Assembly: GCA_937967685.1 (NCBI GenBank)
Contig: CALBTX010000145.1
Location: forward strand, 1 to 19,995
From: an uncultured Bacillaceae bacterium
GTDB taxonomy: Bacteria > Bacillota > Bacilli > Caldalkalibacillales > Caldalkalibacillaceae
Length of the DNA: 19,995 nt
Direction: 5' to 3'
Shown here: positions 1-6,740 of the stretch, one piece after another
Layout of the letters: each line of letters starts with the position of its first letter
Numbering within the stretch: the stretch's first letter is position 1
Translations under genes and position numbers: made by a program
The notes under the pieces: generated by a model
Database searches by the model: none
What the model saw: only the letters and a program-made list of their open reading frames with translations
Told to the model about the DNA's origin: nothing

Positions 1-24
1 GAGGAAATGGGGCTGATACGCTAA
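1..24 (+). CDS. possible 3' end of an upstream gene
   Basis: In frame 1 the first bases read E-E-M-G-L-I-R and then a TAA stop at 22-24. A strong plus-strand terminator follows at 85-129, which is what the end of a plus-strand gene would look like. Only seven codons are visible, so neither the gene nor its product can be recognised, and the reading could be chance. Confidence 0.3.
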   Translation, partial: EEMGLIR

Positions 25-84
25 CTTCGTGCTGGCCGTTCAATGAAATCAGTTCTTAACCCGACAACATATACCGGAACAGTT

Positions 85-129
85 AGCTTGCAGACGAGCC
101 TTGAAGAGGCCCGTGCTGCAAGCTTTTTT
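85..129 (+). terminator. rho-independent terminator
   Basis: AGCTTGCAG...GCC (85-100) pairs with GGC...CTGCAAGCT (108-123), with one bulged base and one mismatch/wobble, and is followed directly by six T (124-129). It would end transcription from a gene lying left of the window and isolate the M48 protease gene that starts at 288. Confidence 0.8.
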
Positions 130-189
130 GAAATCAGACAACAACATTCATTTTCCTTTGGGGACATGTCTGCCAGAGAAACGTCATAT

Positions 190-237
190 ATGTAAGTATT
201 AAACTCGTCTTCTATGTAAGTATTAAATTCGTCTTCC
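190..237. repeat. 24-base tandem repeat, two copies
   Basis: Two adjacent 24-base units (190-213 and 214-237) begin ATGTAAGTATTAAA and end in TCGTCTTC; they differ at one internal C/T and at the last base. They lie in the leader region of the M48 protease gene, about 50 bases before its start codon. On the minus strand they read as two copies of E-D-E-F-N-T-Y-I in an otherwise unconvincing reading frame. Confidence 0.75.
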
Positions 238-287
238 TCGTCCGATGGAGAATGCCATATTACTAGCTTCCGGGAGGGTGTTGTCAC

Positions 288-1541
288 ATGAAACGCGCTC
301 ATGTTTTCTTTTTCGTTTGTTTTTTGATTTACACGGTGATGATTGCGGCTTATTTTTTTCAAGATGATTTGTTTGCCGTGCCTGTGCAGGACAGGGGATC
401 GGTTGTTGATCCGCAGACCTTCATGTCGGCGGAGCAAATTGAAAAAGCTGAATCTTATACACGTATACGCTACCTTTCATTTTTCCTGGAAACCCCGCTG
501 CAAATGGTGGTCTTGATTTTAATCATGGGCTTATCGATCAAATTTCGCAATTGGGTGGAAAAGCTGTTGAAGTGGCGCTTTTTACAATTGACGGGGTACC
601 TTGTTCTGTTTTCTGTGTTAACGGTTCTGATTTATTTGCCGGTTGATGCTTTCTTTTTCTATCTGGATCATTATTACGGGATATCTCATACGCCCCTGCA
701 GACATGGCTGAAAGACATGCTGATCGACATGGGTCTGAATTTGCTTTATTTAATACCGGTGATGAGCTTGTTTTACTGGGTGATGAAGAAGAGTCCCCAA
801 AAATGGTGGTTCTGGGCTTGGCTAGTGTCCATACCGATCATTTTTGCCCTTGTCTTCATTCAACCGGTTTTGATCGAACCGTTGTATCATGATTACCAGG
901 AATTGCAGGACGAAGCGCTGAAACAGGACATATTGCAATTGGCTGCGCAAGCAAATATTCCTGCCGAGCAAGTGTATGAAGTCAATATGTCCGAACGAAC
1001 GAATGCGGTCAACGCCTATGTATCGGGGCTGGGAAGCAGTTCGCGGATTGTGTTGTGGGATACAACGCTGGAAAAGATGGACGAAGACGAAATCATGACG
1101 GTCATGGCTCATGAGATGGGTCATTACGTTCAGAAACATATTCTGTGGAGTTTACTGATCGGTATCGCGCTCAGCCTGGGCGGATTTTGGCTGTTGTATC
1201 ACGTGTTTCGTCTGTTCATTCTCAACTGGGGTTCATCTTGGGGCATCAAAAGCGGCTATGACCTCGCCGCGATCCCCATCATTTTTCTGATCATCAGTAT
1301 GTTCTCTTTGGCCGTGACACCGATCGAGAATGCCGTTTCCAGACAGTATGAACGCGCGGCAGATGCGTATTCCATGGAAATGACCGGGGATGGGGAGGCT
1401 GCCATATCCGCCTTTCAAAAAATCGCTGCCGAAAACCTGGGTACCATGCGTCAGCCTTCTATCGTCCGCATCTTTTTGGGTTCGCACCCGCCGCTTGAGG
1501 AAAGGATTAAATATTTTCAGCAGTTTGTTCCCGACGAATAG
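288..1541 (+). CDS. M48 family (Ste24/YhfN-like) membrane zinc metalloprotease
   Basis: A 417-residue membrane metallopeptidase of the M48 family with the Ste24-type N-terminal domain. The zinc-binding HEMGH motif is at residues 275-279, and the third ligand is probably Glu355 in the E-R-A-A-D sequence downstream. Hydrophobic segments lie near residues 5-23, 70-83, 100-125, 148-165, 175-195, 285-312 and 328-345, so the active site sits between membrane helices, as in CAAX-protease relatives. Members are thought to cut membrane or misfolded proteins; prenylated substrates are not expected in bacteria. The length matches B. subtilis YhfN, which I recall as about 426 residues. The start at 288 is chosen for the GGGAGGG ribosome binding site at 272-278. 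It is preceded by a terminator and a tandem repeat, so it probably starts its own transcript. The family is secure; the substrate is unknown. Confidence 0.9.
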   Translation: MKRAHVFFFVCFLIYTVMIAAYFFQDDLFAVPVQDRGSVVDPQTFMSAEQIEKAESYTRIRYLSFFLETPLQMVVLILIMGLSIKFRNWVEKLLKWRFLQLTGYLVLFSVLTVLIYLPVDAFFFYLDHYYGISHTPLQTWLKDMLIDMGLNLLYLIPVMSLFYWVMKKSPQKWWFWAWLVSIPIIFALVFIQPVLIEPLYHDYQELQDEALKQDILQLAAQANIPAEQVYEVNMSERTNAVNAYVSGLGSSSRIVLWDTTLEKMDEDEIMTVMAHEMGHYVQKHILWSLLIGIALSLGGFWLLYHVFRLFILNWGSSWGIKSGYDLAAIPIIFLIISMFSLAVTPIENAVSRQYERAADAYSMEMTGDGEAAISAFQKIAAENLGTMRQPSIVRIFLGSHPPLEERIKYFQQFVPDE

Positions 1542-1680
1542 ACGGGACGCGGGATTTATGAAGGCAAAGTTCAGACGAGGATAGATACATAATGTTTTGG
1601 CATAAAGATGAGAAGGAAAGGAAAGTGAGTTATAATATAGGCTAGCGGCGTATTTGCAGAAAACAGAAGAGTGTGATCCT

Positions 1681-3195
1681 ATGTTCATCAAAAATAATAT
1701 GTATTTGCTCTATACGGCGATGGTTGGTGCACATGTCGTCCATGTGCTGACCGATTTGACCAGTTTGGCGTATGTGAGTGGCATTCTAGCGGTTGTTGCG
1801 CTAGTTTTTTCTTTTCCAGACGCCAGTCGTCTGTTTCAGGTGATCGGTTCTATTTTTCTTTTCGTGGGGATGTTTTTATTGATTTATACGGGACCATCTT
1901 GGGTCCACTTGCCTTTTTTCATGACCTCTACGCTTTCCCTTTTGGCCATGCTGTATGTTTTGCCGTTTATCAACAGTGTGATCGTCGTCGGGGGATACGA
2001 TAAAAATATCAACACTTTATTGAAGACTCGGGTCAGGCATTTGGGGCTGCTTTATTCCCGCAGTTTGTTCGCCACTTATATTTTGGTGGCATTCTTGAAC
2101 ATTACCACCCTTCCCCTGGTTCATGACGTCTTGCACAAAAATTTGAAACATAAAGCGAAAGCGCTCAGGGACCGGTTTATTAGTCAAGCGGCTTTGCGCG
2201 GTTTTGCGTTAAGTTTGGCCTGGAGCCCGATGGAAATATTGGTCGCCATTACGGTGGACATCACCCGTATCGGTTATTTGACCTATTTGCCCTGGCTGCT
2301 GTTGTTTTCTGTCACTTTACTTGTGCTCGAAAGTTTAAGGGGGTGGCGCTATCGCCACATTCGATTGGATGAGGGCAAGGAAACGGGGCGCGCAGCGCTG
2401 GCCTCATCAGAAGACGGCAAACGACAGAGCGCCGGACAATCCAGTTCGGCATCGGAACCGACAGATGCAGGAAAACAAACAGGTGCAGAAAAACAAACTG
2501 ATGCAGAAATATCACCAGAAATGGATAGAGGGACGTCGCAAACTCCCGAGCCCTTGTTGAAGGAAGTATTGCCAAAGATCGCGGTGATGTTTATCGCTCT
2601 TTTTTTGTTTTTATGTTCCGTCATTGCCGTAGGCAACATATTGCAAGTGGAATTTTTGATGGCTGTGACGTTGGTCGTTATTCCGTTTTCACTGATCTGG
2701 GCCTTTGTCATCAGGCGCTGGCATACGTACCTTGTGTTTATGTATCAAACATGGAAAATGCGGACAAATTCGCTGCAAAATTTCGTCGTTCTGTTTCTTT
2801 CCCTCGGTTTTTTTGTCAGCGCCCTGCGGGAGTCCGTCTTCTTAAGCTATTTACAGCAGCCGTTCATCGCATTGAGTGACCAGCCCGTCCTTATTCTGGC
2901 CATGATTCAACTGTTATATTTCGGTTTGGCCATGCTAGGTGTGCATCCTTTAGCAACGATCGGCGTGTTGAGCGAAGCGTTGCAGCCTTTATTGGCTGTC
3001 CTTAATCCGTTAAGTGTGGGCATCGTGCTCATTACCGGAGGACTGGCCACGTCGACAGTAGGACCGTATGGTGTGTCGGTGACGATGATCGGTCAACTGG
3101 CAGAGCAAAACCCGTATCGCATCACGGCCTGGAACACGATTTTTGCCCTCGTCTACGGAGGATTGGGCACGTTGATCGGCACGCTGCTACTCTAG
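1681..3195 (+). CDS. uncharacterised polytopic membrane protein, possible transporter
   Basis: A 504-residue protein with many hydrophobic segments in two halves, separated by a hydrophilic, low-complexity loop at about residues 221-294 rich in Gln, Lys, Thr, Ala and Glu. The C-terminal half contains G-V-H-P-L-A-T-I-G and G-L-A-T-S-T-V-G-P-Y-G, glycine-rich patterns of the kind found in re-entrant or broken helices of ion-coupled permeases. I do not recognise the family, so transport is inference. The ATG at 1681 is preferred, with AGAAGAG about nine bases upstream. An in-frame TTG at 1654 would add nine residues but has no clear ribosome binding site. A TATAAT at 1631-1636 may be the -10 element, although no good -35 is visible. 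The gene ends 10 bases from the convergent csaA with no obvious terminator between them. Confidence 0.75.
   Translation: MFIKNNMYLLYTAMVGAHVVHVLTDLTSLAYVSGILAVVALVFSFPDASRLFQVIGSIFLFVGMFLLIYTGPSWVHLPFFMTSTLSLLAMLYVLPFINSVIVVGGYDKNINTLLKTRVRHLGLLYSRSLFATYILVAFLNITTLPLVHDVLHKNLKHKAKALRDRFISQAALRGFALSLAWSPMEILVAITVDITRIGYLTYLPWLLLFSVTLLVLESLRGWRYRHIRLDEGKETGRAALASSEDGKRQSAGQSSSASEPTDAGKQTGAEKQTDAEISPEMDRGTSQTPEPLLKEVLPKIAVMFIALFLFLCSVIAVGNILQVEFLMAVTLVVIPFSLIWAFVIRRWHTYLVFMYQTWKMRTNSLQNFVVLFLSLGFFVSALRESVFLSYLQQPFIALSDQPVLILAMIQLLYFGLAMLGVHPLATIGVLSEALQPLLAVLNPLSVGIVLITGGLATSTVGPYGVSVTMIGQLAEQNPYRITAWNTIFALVYGGLGTLIGTLLL
2464..2510 (+). repeat. 18-base in-frame tandem repeat
   Basis: Two 18-base units (2464-2481 and 2482-2499) and part of a third (2500-2510) encode D-A-G-K-Q-T, G-A-E-K-Q-T and D-A-E within the hydrophilic loop of the membrane protein at 1681-3195. 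The units are multiples of three, so copy-number change would keep the reading frame. Confidence 0.7.
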
Positions 3196-3205
3196 TGGGA
3201 AATGA

Positions 3206-3535
3206 TCAACCGATTTTATCTCCCTTTTGAACTTTTTGATCGGGTTGTAAAAGAACGACGCCTTGCTTTGTGTATACACCGAGAATCAACACTTCCGATG
3301 AAAAAGAGGCAATTCTGAGCGGAGGAAAATTGACGACGGCAATCACCTGTCTGCCGAGCAAATCGTTTTTAGTATACAACGCCGTAATTTGGGCGCTCGA
3401 TTTTTTAATGCCCAGCTCTTCGCCGAAGTCTATCCACACCTTGTAAGCCGGTTTTCGCGCTTCCGGAAAATCCTGAACATCAATCACTTCCCCGGCGCGA
3501 ATATCCAATTGATTCCAGTCTTCAATGGTTGCCAT
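3206..3535 (-). CDS. csaA: CsaA-type chaperone (tRNA-binding domain)
   Basis: A 109-residue single-domain protein with the tRNA-binding OB fold also found at the C-terminus of methionyl-tRNA synthetases. It is close in length and sequence to B. subtilis CsaA. Shared stretches include L-D-I-R-A-G-E near the start, F-P-E-A-R-K-P-A-Y-K, I-K-K-S-S-A-Q-I-T, V-I-A-V-V-N-F-P-P and V-V-L-L-Q-P-D. CsaA has been described as a cytoplasmic chaperone that helps preprotein export and interacts with SecA. The start at 3535 is chosen because an AGGAG site lies seven bases upstream; the in-frame ATG at 3550 contains that site and is unlikely to be used. The gene overlaps the end of kapB by 14 bases, which suggests translational coupling. 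Confidence 0.92.
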   Translation of the reverse strand: MATIEDWNQLDIRAGEVIDVQDFPEARKPAYKVWIDFGEELGIKKSSAQITALYTKNDLLGRQVIAVVNFPPLRIASFSSEVLILGVYTKQGVVLLQPDQKVQKGDKIG

Positions 3536-3926
3536 GGCGATTCTCCTCATACTCGTTTTTAAGTTGTGTCAAAGCCTCCAAGGAACGCTTTGCCCATTCC
3601 GTATTCATGTTTTGCAGTTTTGCGATGTCTTTGCGCACCGCCTCAAGCAACGATGAGTGATAGTCTGGTATATGTCCGTCGTAAGGTCGAATGCTTGCCA
3701 GCGGTACGGAAGCATGCTCGCCGTTCGCCAAGGCCCGGCGTTGATGAAACAAGGGCACGTCCGAATTCATAGGGTGATGCAGGTCTCCTTGGCGGGGGTG
3801 CTTCAGAACGGCCAAAATTTTGACAATCCCTCTCCGTCTCGCCTCTCTCATTTCCGTTAACACTCCGATGTATTCCCCGGATTTATAGGTCGCTTGGACA
3901 ATATCTCCCGTTTTTAATGAACGCAT
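3522..3926 (-). CDS. kapB: KapB-like kinase-associated protein
   Basis: A 134-residue protein matching the KapB family. It begins M-R-S-L-K-T-G-D-I-V and contains V-K-I-L-A-V-L-K-H-P-x-Q-G-D-L-H, L-F-H-Q-R-R-A-L-A and I-P-D-Y-x-x-S-L, all hallmarks as I recall them from B. subtilis KapB. In B. subtilis, kapB works with the sensor kinase KinB, which feeds the sporulation phosphorelay. No kinB lies next to it here; it is paired instead with csaA. The start at 3926 has AAGGAGGG six to seven bases upstream; a longer frame to 3950 would swallow that site. No lipobox is visible in this version, so it is probably cytoplasmic despite the family's lipoprotein label. The fold is a small SH3-like barrel followed by helices. 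Confidence 0.85.
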   Translation of the reverse strand: MRSLKTGDIVQATYKSGEYIGVLTEMREARRRGIVKILAVLKHPRQGDLHHPMNSDVPLFHQRRALANGEHASVPLASIRPYDGHIPDYHSSLLEAVRKDIAKLQNMNTEWAKRSLEALTQLKNEYEENRHGNH

Positions 3927-3948
3927 CACTTTCCCTCCTTCAGCCATC

Positions 3949-3957
3949 ATTATAGCA
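3949..3957 (-). promoter_or_regulatory. extended -10 promoter for kapB-csaA
   Basis: The minus strand reads TGCTATAAT (3957 down to 3949), a perfect TGnTATAAT extended -10. No good -35 is visible. The predicted transcript would begin only a few bases before the kapB ribosome binding site, giving a very short leader, which lowers confidence. Confidence 0.4.
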
Positions 3958-4132
3958 GTTCAGATCAGGCAACACTAGCCGACCTTGTCCGCTCGCGCCT
4001 GCATTTGCTTAGTCAAAAGAGCGAATCATTTCTATCGGGTTGACAATCGGGTTGATAAATGAAGGAAAGGCTATTTCTGAATTAATGTCCTTTCGATGGA
4101 CACTTCTTTTGTATTTGGTGCGAAAGGAAATA

Positions 4133-4141
4133 TGGTATAAC
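4133..4141 (+). promoter_or_regulatory. extended -10 promoter for the 3D-domain gene
   Basis: TGGTATAAC at 4133-4141 is a near-perfect extended -10, about 30 bases before the start codon and just upstream of the AAAGGAGG site at 4155-4162. The -35 region (TTTGGT at 4114-4119) is poor. Confidence 0.5.
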
Positions 4142-4171
4142 CCAGACCAAATCAAAAGGAGGATGGCTTCG

Positions 4172-5110
4172 ATGAGGAAAGGAGTAATAAAGATTGGTGT
4201 ATCTTTTGTTCTTGCAGGTGCATTGGCCATGAGTGTCCCTGCTGGCAGTGAGGCTGATGCGCTGGGAGAGAAAAACCTCGGCCTGGGCATGAAAAATTCG
4301 GATGTTGAGGAATTGCAACAAATGCTGGTTGACCGCGAATATTTAAATCATGACGAGGTCGATGGCATCTTCGGCCCCGTGACGAAAGAGGCGGTGACCG
4401 ACTACCAAGCGGCAAACGGTTTACTCGTCGATGGGATTGCGGGAACGGAGACGATCGGAGCTTTAACCGTGCTGCGTCAGGGGGACAGGGGGCGAACAGT
4501 GACCGACCTGCAGCGCAAACTGCACGCGTTAAAATATTATCAAGCGGATATTGATGGGGTTTTTGGCCCCCTGACCGATCAGGCCGTTAAAGATTTTCAG
4601 CAGGATCAGGGCATTCAAGTAGACGGCATGGCCGGTCCGGAAACATTTGGTACTTTGAACAAAGTGATTCATGGTGATAATAACAGGTTGAATTCGTTAA
4701 GTGAAGCTGATTCAGCGAAGGATCAAGATGGAAGCGGACGAAAGGAAAAAAGAGTACGGACTCAGTCAGTTGCTAACGAACAAACCGCAAAAAAGGCTGA
4801 TGATGAAAACAAGCATGACGTAAAAGAGCTGGAAATGGAAGCGACGGCCTACACGGCCGAATGTGAAGGATGTACGGGCGTGACGTATACGGGTATCGAT
4901 TTGAAAGCCGATCCGGATCAAAAGGTGGTGGCCGTCGATCCGAGTGTCATTCCGCTTGGTACGACCGTCGAAGTTGAAGGGTACGGGAAAGCGGTCGCGG
5001 CTGATATCGGCGGGACGATCAAAGGGAACAAGATTGATGTTTACATGCAGGAAAAGGAAGATGCCCTTGAATGGGGCCGCAAAAAAGTGAAGGTCAGGCT
5101 ACTTGACTAA
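4172..5110 (+). CDS. secreted peptidoglycan-binding protein with a 3D domain
   Basis: A 312-residue exported protein. Residues 1-30 form a signal peptide (M-R-K-G-V-I-K then a hydrophobic core, ending near A-D-A). Two PG_binding_1 repeats follow at about 36-101 and 103-164, each with the D-G-I/V-F-G-P motif, then a charged Lys/Gln/Asp linker (165-215) and a 3D domain (219-312). The three conserved aspartates of that domain appear as Asp256 (V-D-P), Asp278 (A-D-I-G-G) and Asp289 (I-D-V-Y). The C-E-G-C pair at 231-234 resembles that of Bacillus YocH-like 3D proteins. 3D domains share the MltA-like barrel and are linked to wall cleavage or stationary-phase survival, so a wall hydrolase or lytic transglycosylase role is likely but unproven. 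The start at 4172 has AAAGGAGG nine bases upstream; the ATG at 4163 overlaps that site. Confidence 0.9.
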   Translation: MRKGVIKIGVSFVLAGALAMSVPAGSEADALGEKNLGLGMKNSDVEELQQMLVDREYLNHDEVDGIFGPVTKEAVTDYQAANGLLVDGIAGTETIGALTVLRQGDRGRTVTDLQRKLHALKYYQADIDGVFGPLTDQAVKDFQQDQGIQVDGMAGPETFGTLNKVIHGDNNRLNSLSEADSAKDQDGSGRKEKRVRTQSVANEQTAKKADDENKHDVKELEMEATAYTAECEGCTGVTYTGIDLKADPDQKVVAVDPSVIPLGTTVEVEGYGKAVAADIGGTIKGNKIDVYMQEKEDALEWGRKKVKVRLLD

Positions 5111-5112
5111 GT

Positions 5113-5225
5113 GACACAGAATACAGGGTCAGGTACAGAACGTAAGACCTGGTAAATGATTGAGGGTCTGGCACAGAATGTAGTTGAGGCACAGAATAGA
5201 AGGTGAGGACACGGCATTCAAGGAC
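5113..5225 (+). repeat. degenerate ~19-base tandem repeat, about six units
   Basis: Units begin at 5113, 5132, 5151, 5170, 5188 and 5207, so the period is 18-19 bases. Units 1, 2, 4 and 5 share a core close to GGCACAGAAT; units 3 (GGTAAATGAT) and 6 (GGACACGGCA) are decayed. The array fills the space between the stop of the 3D-domain gene and its terminator, so it would be part of that transcript's 3' untranslated region. I know no named element with this core. Confidence 0.6.
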
Positions 5226-5239
5226 AATGACGCTCATGC

Positions 5240-5288
5240 GGGGCTAACCGGGGCCACTCAGGTGACCGTCTGGTTTAGCCCCTTTTTT
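5240..5288 (+). terminator. rho-independent terminator of the 3D-domain gene
   Basis: GGGGCTAACC (5240-5249) pairs with GGTTTAGCCCC (5272-5282), with one bulge, and is followed by six T (5283-5288). It ends the 3D-domain transcript 14 bases before the stop of the convergent regulator gene. Confidence 0.88.
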
Positions 5289-5302
5289 CTTCAGACTGTT
5301 CG

Positions 5303-5611
5303 TTACATCCATTTTTCTCCCCAATTTTGAATGGCTTGTATGACGGATCGGAGGTCCTGACCCATTTCAGTGAGCTCATATTCTATTCGCACCGGTGTTT
5401 CCGGATAGACTTCGCGCCGAATAACCCCCGCTTTTTCCAAATCCTTCATTCGCTCAGTCAACATTCTGTCGCTCATTTCCGGTATCTGTTTTTTAATATC
5501 CCGGAATCGTTTCGGTCCCCCGAGAAGGACGCGGATAATTAATCCGGTCCATTTTTTTCCTAATAATTCTACAGCGGCTTCATATTTTGGGCACATTTTG
5601 GTGTAGTCCAT
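5303..5611 (-). CDS. HxlR family transcriptional regulator, YodB-like
   Basis: A 102-residue winged-helix regulator of the HxlR family. It is closest, from memory, to B. subtilis YodB and CatR. Shared stretches include M-C-P-K, L-L-G-K-K-W-T-G-L-I-I, G-P-K-R-F, M-L-T-E-R-M-K-D-L-E and P-E-T-P-V. YodB represses quinone- and azo-detoxifying enzymes and senses electrophiles through a conserved N-terminal cysteine. The matching residue here is Cys7; the C-terminal cysteines of YodB are missing, since the protein stops at N-W-G-E-K-W-M. The ATG at 5611 has AGAGGTGAG upstream; the GTG at 5620 has no room for a ribosome binding site. It is divergent from a dehydrogenase gene with a palindrome between them, a typical regulator-target layout. 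The inducer is unknown. Confidence 0.88.
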   Translation of the reverse strand: MDYTKMCPKYEAAVELLGKKWTGLIIRVLLGGPKRFRDIKKQIPEMSDRMLTERMKDLEKAGVIRREVYPETPVRIEYELTEMGQDLRSVIQAIQNWGEKWM

Positions 5612-5633
5612 CGTACTCACCTCTCGTCATTAT

Positions 5634-5642
5634 ATTTTAGCA
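5634..5642 (-). promoter_or_regulatory. extended -10 promoter for the HxlR gene
   Basis: The minus strand reads TATGCTAAAAT, a full TRTGnTAnAAT extended -10 (TGC at 5642-5640, TAAAAT at 5639-5634). A TATAAT at 5634-5629 overlaps it as an alternative -10 hexamer. The same 15 bases occur before the rhomboid gene at 13481-13495. Confidence 0.55.
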
Positions 5643-5690
5643 TATCTTTTTTCACCAGGTGCATATTGGGGAGGGAGAGGGAGGGGGTGT

Positions 5691-5705
5691 CATACAAAAT
5701 GTATG
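5691..5705. promoter_or_regulatory. candidate HxlR operator palindrome
   Basis: CATACAAAATGTATG is a perfect 5+5 inverted repeat around five bases. It lies in the divergent intergenic region between the HxlR gene and the dehydrogenase, upstream of both candidate promoters. HxlR dimers bind inverted repeats of about this size, so it is the best operator candidate. Binding by this protein is inference. Confidence 0.5.
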
Positions 5706-5725
5706 CTTAAGGCCGTTCAATCAAG

Positions 5726-5751
5726 TGCTATAAAAAACAAAGTGTTATAAT
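5726..5751 (+). promoter_or_regulatory. two tandem extended -10 elements for the dehydrogenase gene
   Basis: TGCTATAAA (5726-5734) and TGTTATAAT (5743-5751) lie 17 bases apart inside a direct repeat AGTGyTATAA. The second is a perfect TGnTATAAT. Neither has a convincing -35. The dehydrogenase start codon is about 57 bases further on. Confidence 0.5.
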
Positions 5752-5807
5752 AAGGGTGCTCAAGTGTTGCGCAAATATTGTGGGGGTCGTCCGAGAGAGG
5801 TGAGTGT

Positions 5808-6671
5808 ATGGGTGTCCGAGCGGTACTCATCACAGGGGCATCGTCAGGTATCGGCCAAGCGACTGCTTTGCATTTGGCCAAGCTTGGCTTTCTGGTTTTT
5901 GCCGGAGTGCGGCGAGCGGATGCGGTGGAGCAACTTCAACAGCAAGCTTCCTCTGGGCTCATTCCCGTGATGCTCGATGTTGAAGATGAAGCATCGATTG
6001 CACAGGCCGTTCAAACCGTGACGGACAGGGTGGGTGCACGGGGGTTGTGGGCTTTGATTAATAACGCAGGATTAGCGACAGCGGGCCCGCTGGAATTTCT
6101 TCCTTTAGATTTATTAAAAAAACAACTGGATGTCAATGTGATCGCCCAGGTGGCCGTCACCCAGCGGTTTCTGCCGTTATTGCGCCTGGCAAAAGGGCGG
6201 GTGATCAATATGGGTTCAGTGGCCGGGAAAACAACGTTGCCTTATATCGGACCGTATAATGCATCGAAACATGCCCTCGAGGCCATTACGGATGTGTTGC
6301 GCATGGAGCTTCGTCCGTGGGGGATTGCGGTATCCATCGTTGAACCCGGCGTGATCCGTACACCGATTTGGCAGAAATCCGTCTCCGCGTTTGATGAAAT
6401 GATGCAGGATTTTCCGCAGGAAGCACATCACTATTACGGAAAACAGCTCTCCATCGTTCGCAGGTACGTGCAAAAGGCAGAGCGCAGGGGCAGTGATGTC
6501 CAGAAGGTGATTCGTGCGCTTGAGCATGCCCTCACGTCTTCCAGGCCCAAAACGCGCTATGTGGTTGGCCTTGATGCCAGATTAAGAATCATGCTGCAGG
6601 CCCTGCCGGATCGTTTCCTGGACTGGGTCATTGCCAAAGTGCTTGCTCATTCGTCGAAAAGCGAACCATAA
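5808..6671 (+). CDS. short-chain dehydrogenase/reductase
   Basis: A 287-residue classical SDR oxidoreductase. The nucleotide-binding motif T-G-A-S-S-G-I-G is at residues 9-16, N-N-A-G at 85-88, and the catalytic set is Asn110, Ser137, Tyr150 and Lys154 (Y-N-A-S-K). The G-V-R-R sequence at residues 33-36, after the second beta strand, is compatible with NADP(H) use. The C-terminal 60 residues are typical of the retinol-dehydrogenase-like SDRs of Bacillus (YusZ type). The substrate cannot be told from sequence. The ATG at 5808 has GAGAGGTGAG upstream; an in-frame GTG at 5778 would add ten residues that do not fit the family. Its divergent pairing with a YodB-like regulator suggests that electrophile or quinone stress induces it. 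No clear terminator follows. Confidence 0.9.
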   Translation: MGVRAVLITGASSGIGQATALHLAKLGFLVFAGVRRADAVEQLQQQASSGLIPVMLDVEDEASIAQAVQTVTDRVGARGLWALINNAGLATAGPLEFLPLDLLKKQLDVNVIAQVAVTQRFLPLLRLAKGRVINMGSVAGKTTLPYIGPYNASKHALEAITDVLRMELRPWGIAVSIVEPGVIRTPIWQKSVSAFDEMMQDFPQEAHHYYGKQLSIVRRYVQKAERRGSDVQKVIRALEHALTSSRPKTRYVVGLDARLRIMLQALPDRFLDWVIAKVLAHSSKSEP

Positions 6672-6699
6672 AAAAATTAAAAAAATTGTTTGAAAGAGG

Positions 6700-6727
6700 T
6701 ACATTTTTTGTTCGAAAAATGTATAAT
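6700..6727 (+). promoter_or_regulatory. promoter of the antisense RNA, with an overlapping palindrome
   Basis: A perfect TATAAT at 6722-6727 would start a transcript near 6734. It is overlapped by an inverted repeat, TACATTTTT (6700-6708), six bases, AAAAATGTA (6715-6723), which covers the spacer and the left edge of the -10. The -35 position (near 6699-6704) is poor, so the promoter may be weak or need help. The palindrome could be an operator; no factor is obvious. Confidence 0.5.
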
Positions 6728-6740
6728 GTAATTATGTGTT

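Noticed and set aside
21..437. A 138-codon frame on the minus strand with a doubled E-D-E-F-N-T-Y-I
   Set aside because: It runs through a plus-strand terminator and into the M48 protease gene, has no recognisable domain and no good ribosome binding site; the doubled peptide comes from the DNA tandem repeat.
4040..4045. A perfect TTGACA before the 3D-domain gene
   Set aside because: No -10 lies 16-18 bases downstream; the extended -10 at 4133-4141 is better placed.
5113..5225. The 19-base repeats as a CRISPR array
   Set aside because: The units are directly adjacent and degenerate, without constant repeats alternating with unique spacers, and no cas gene is present.
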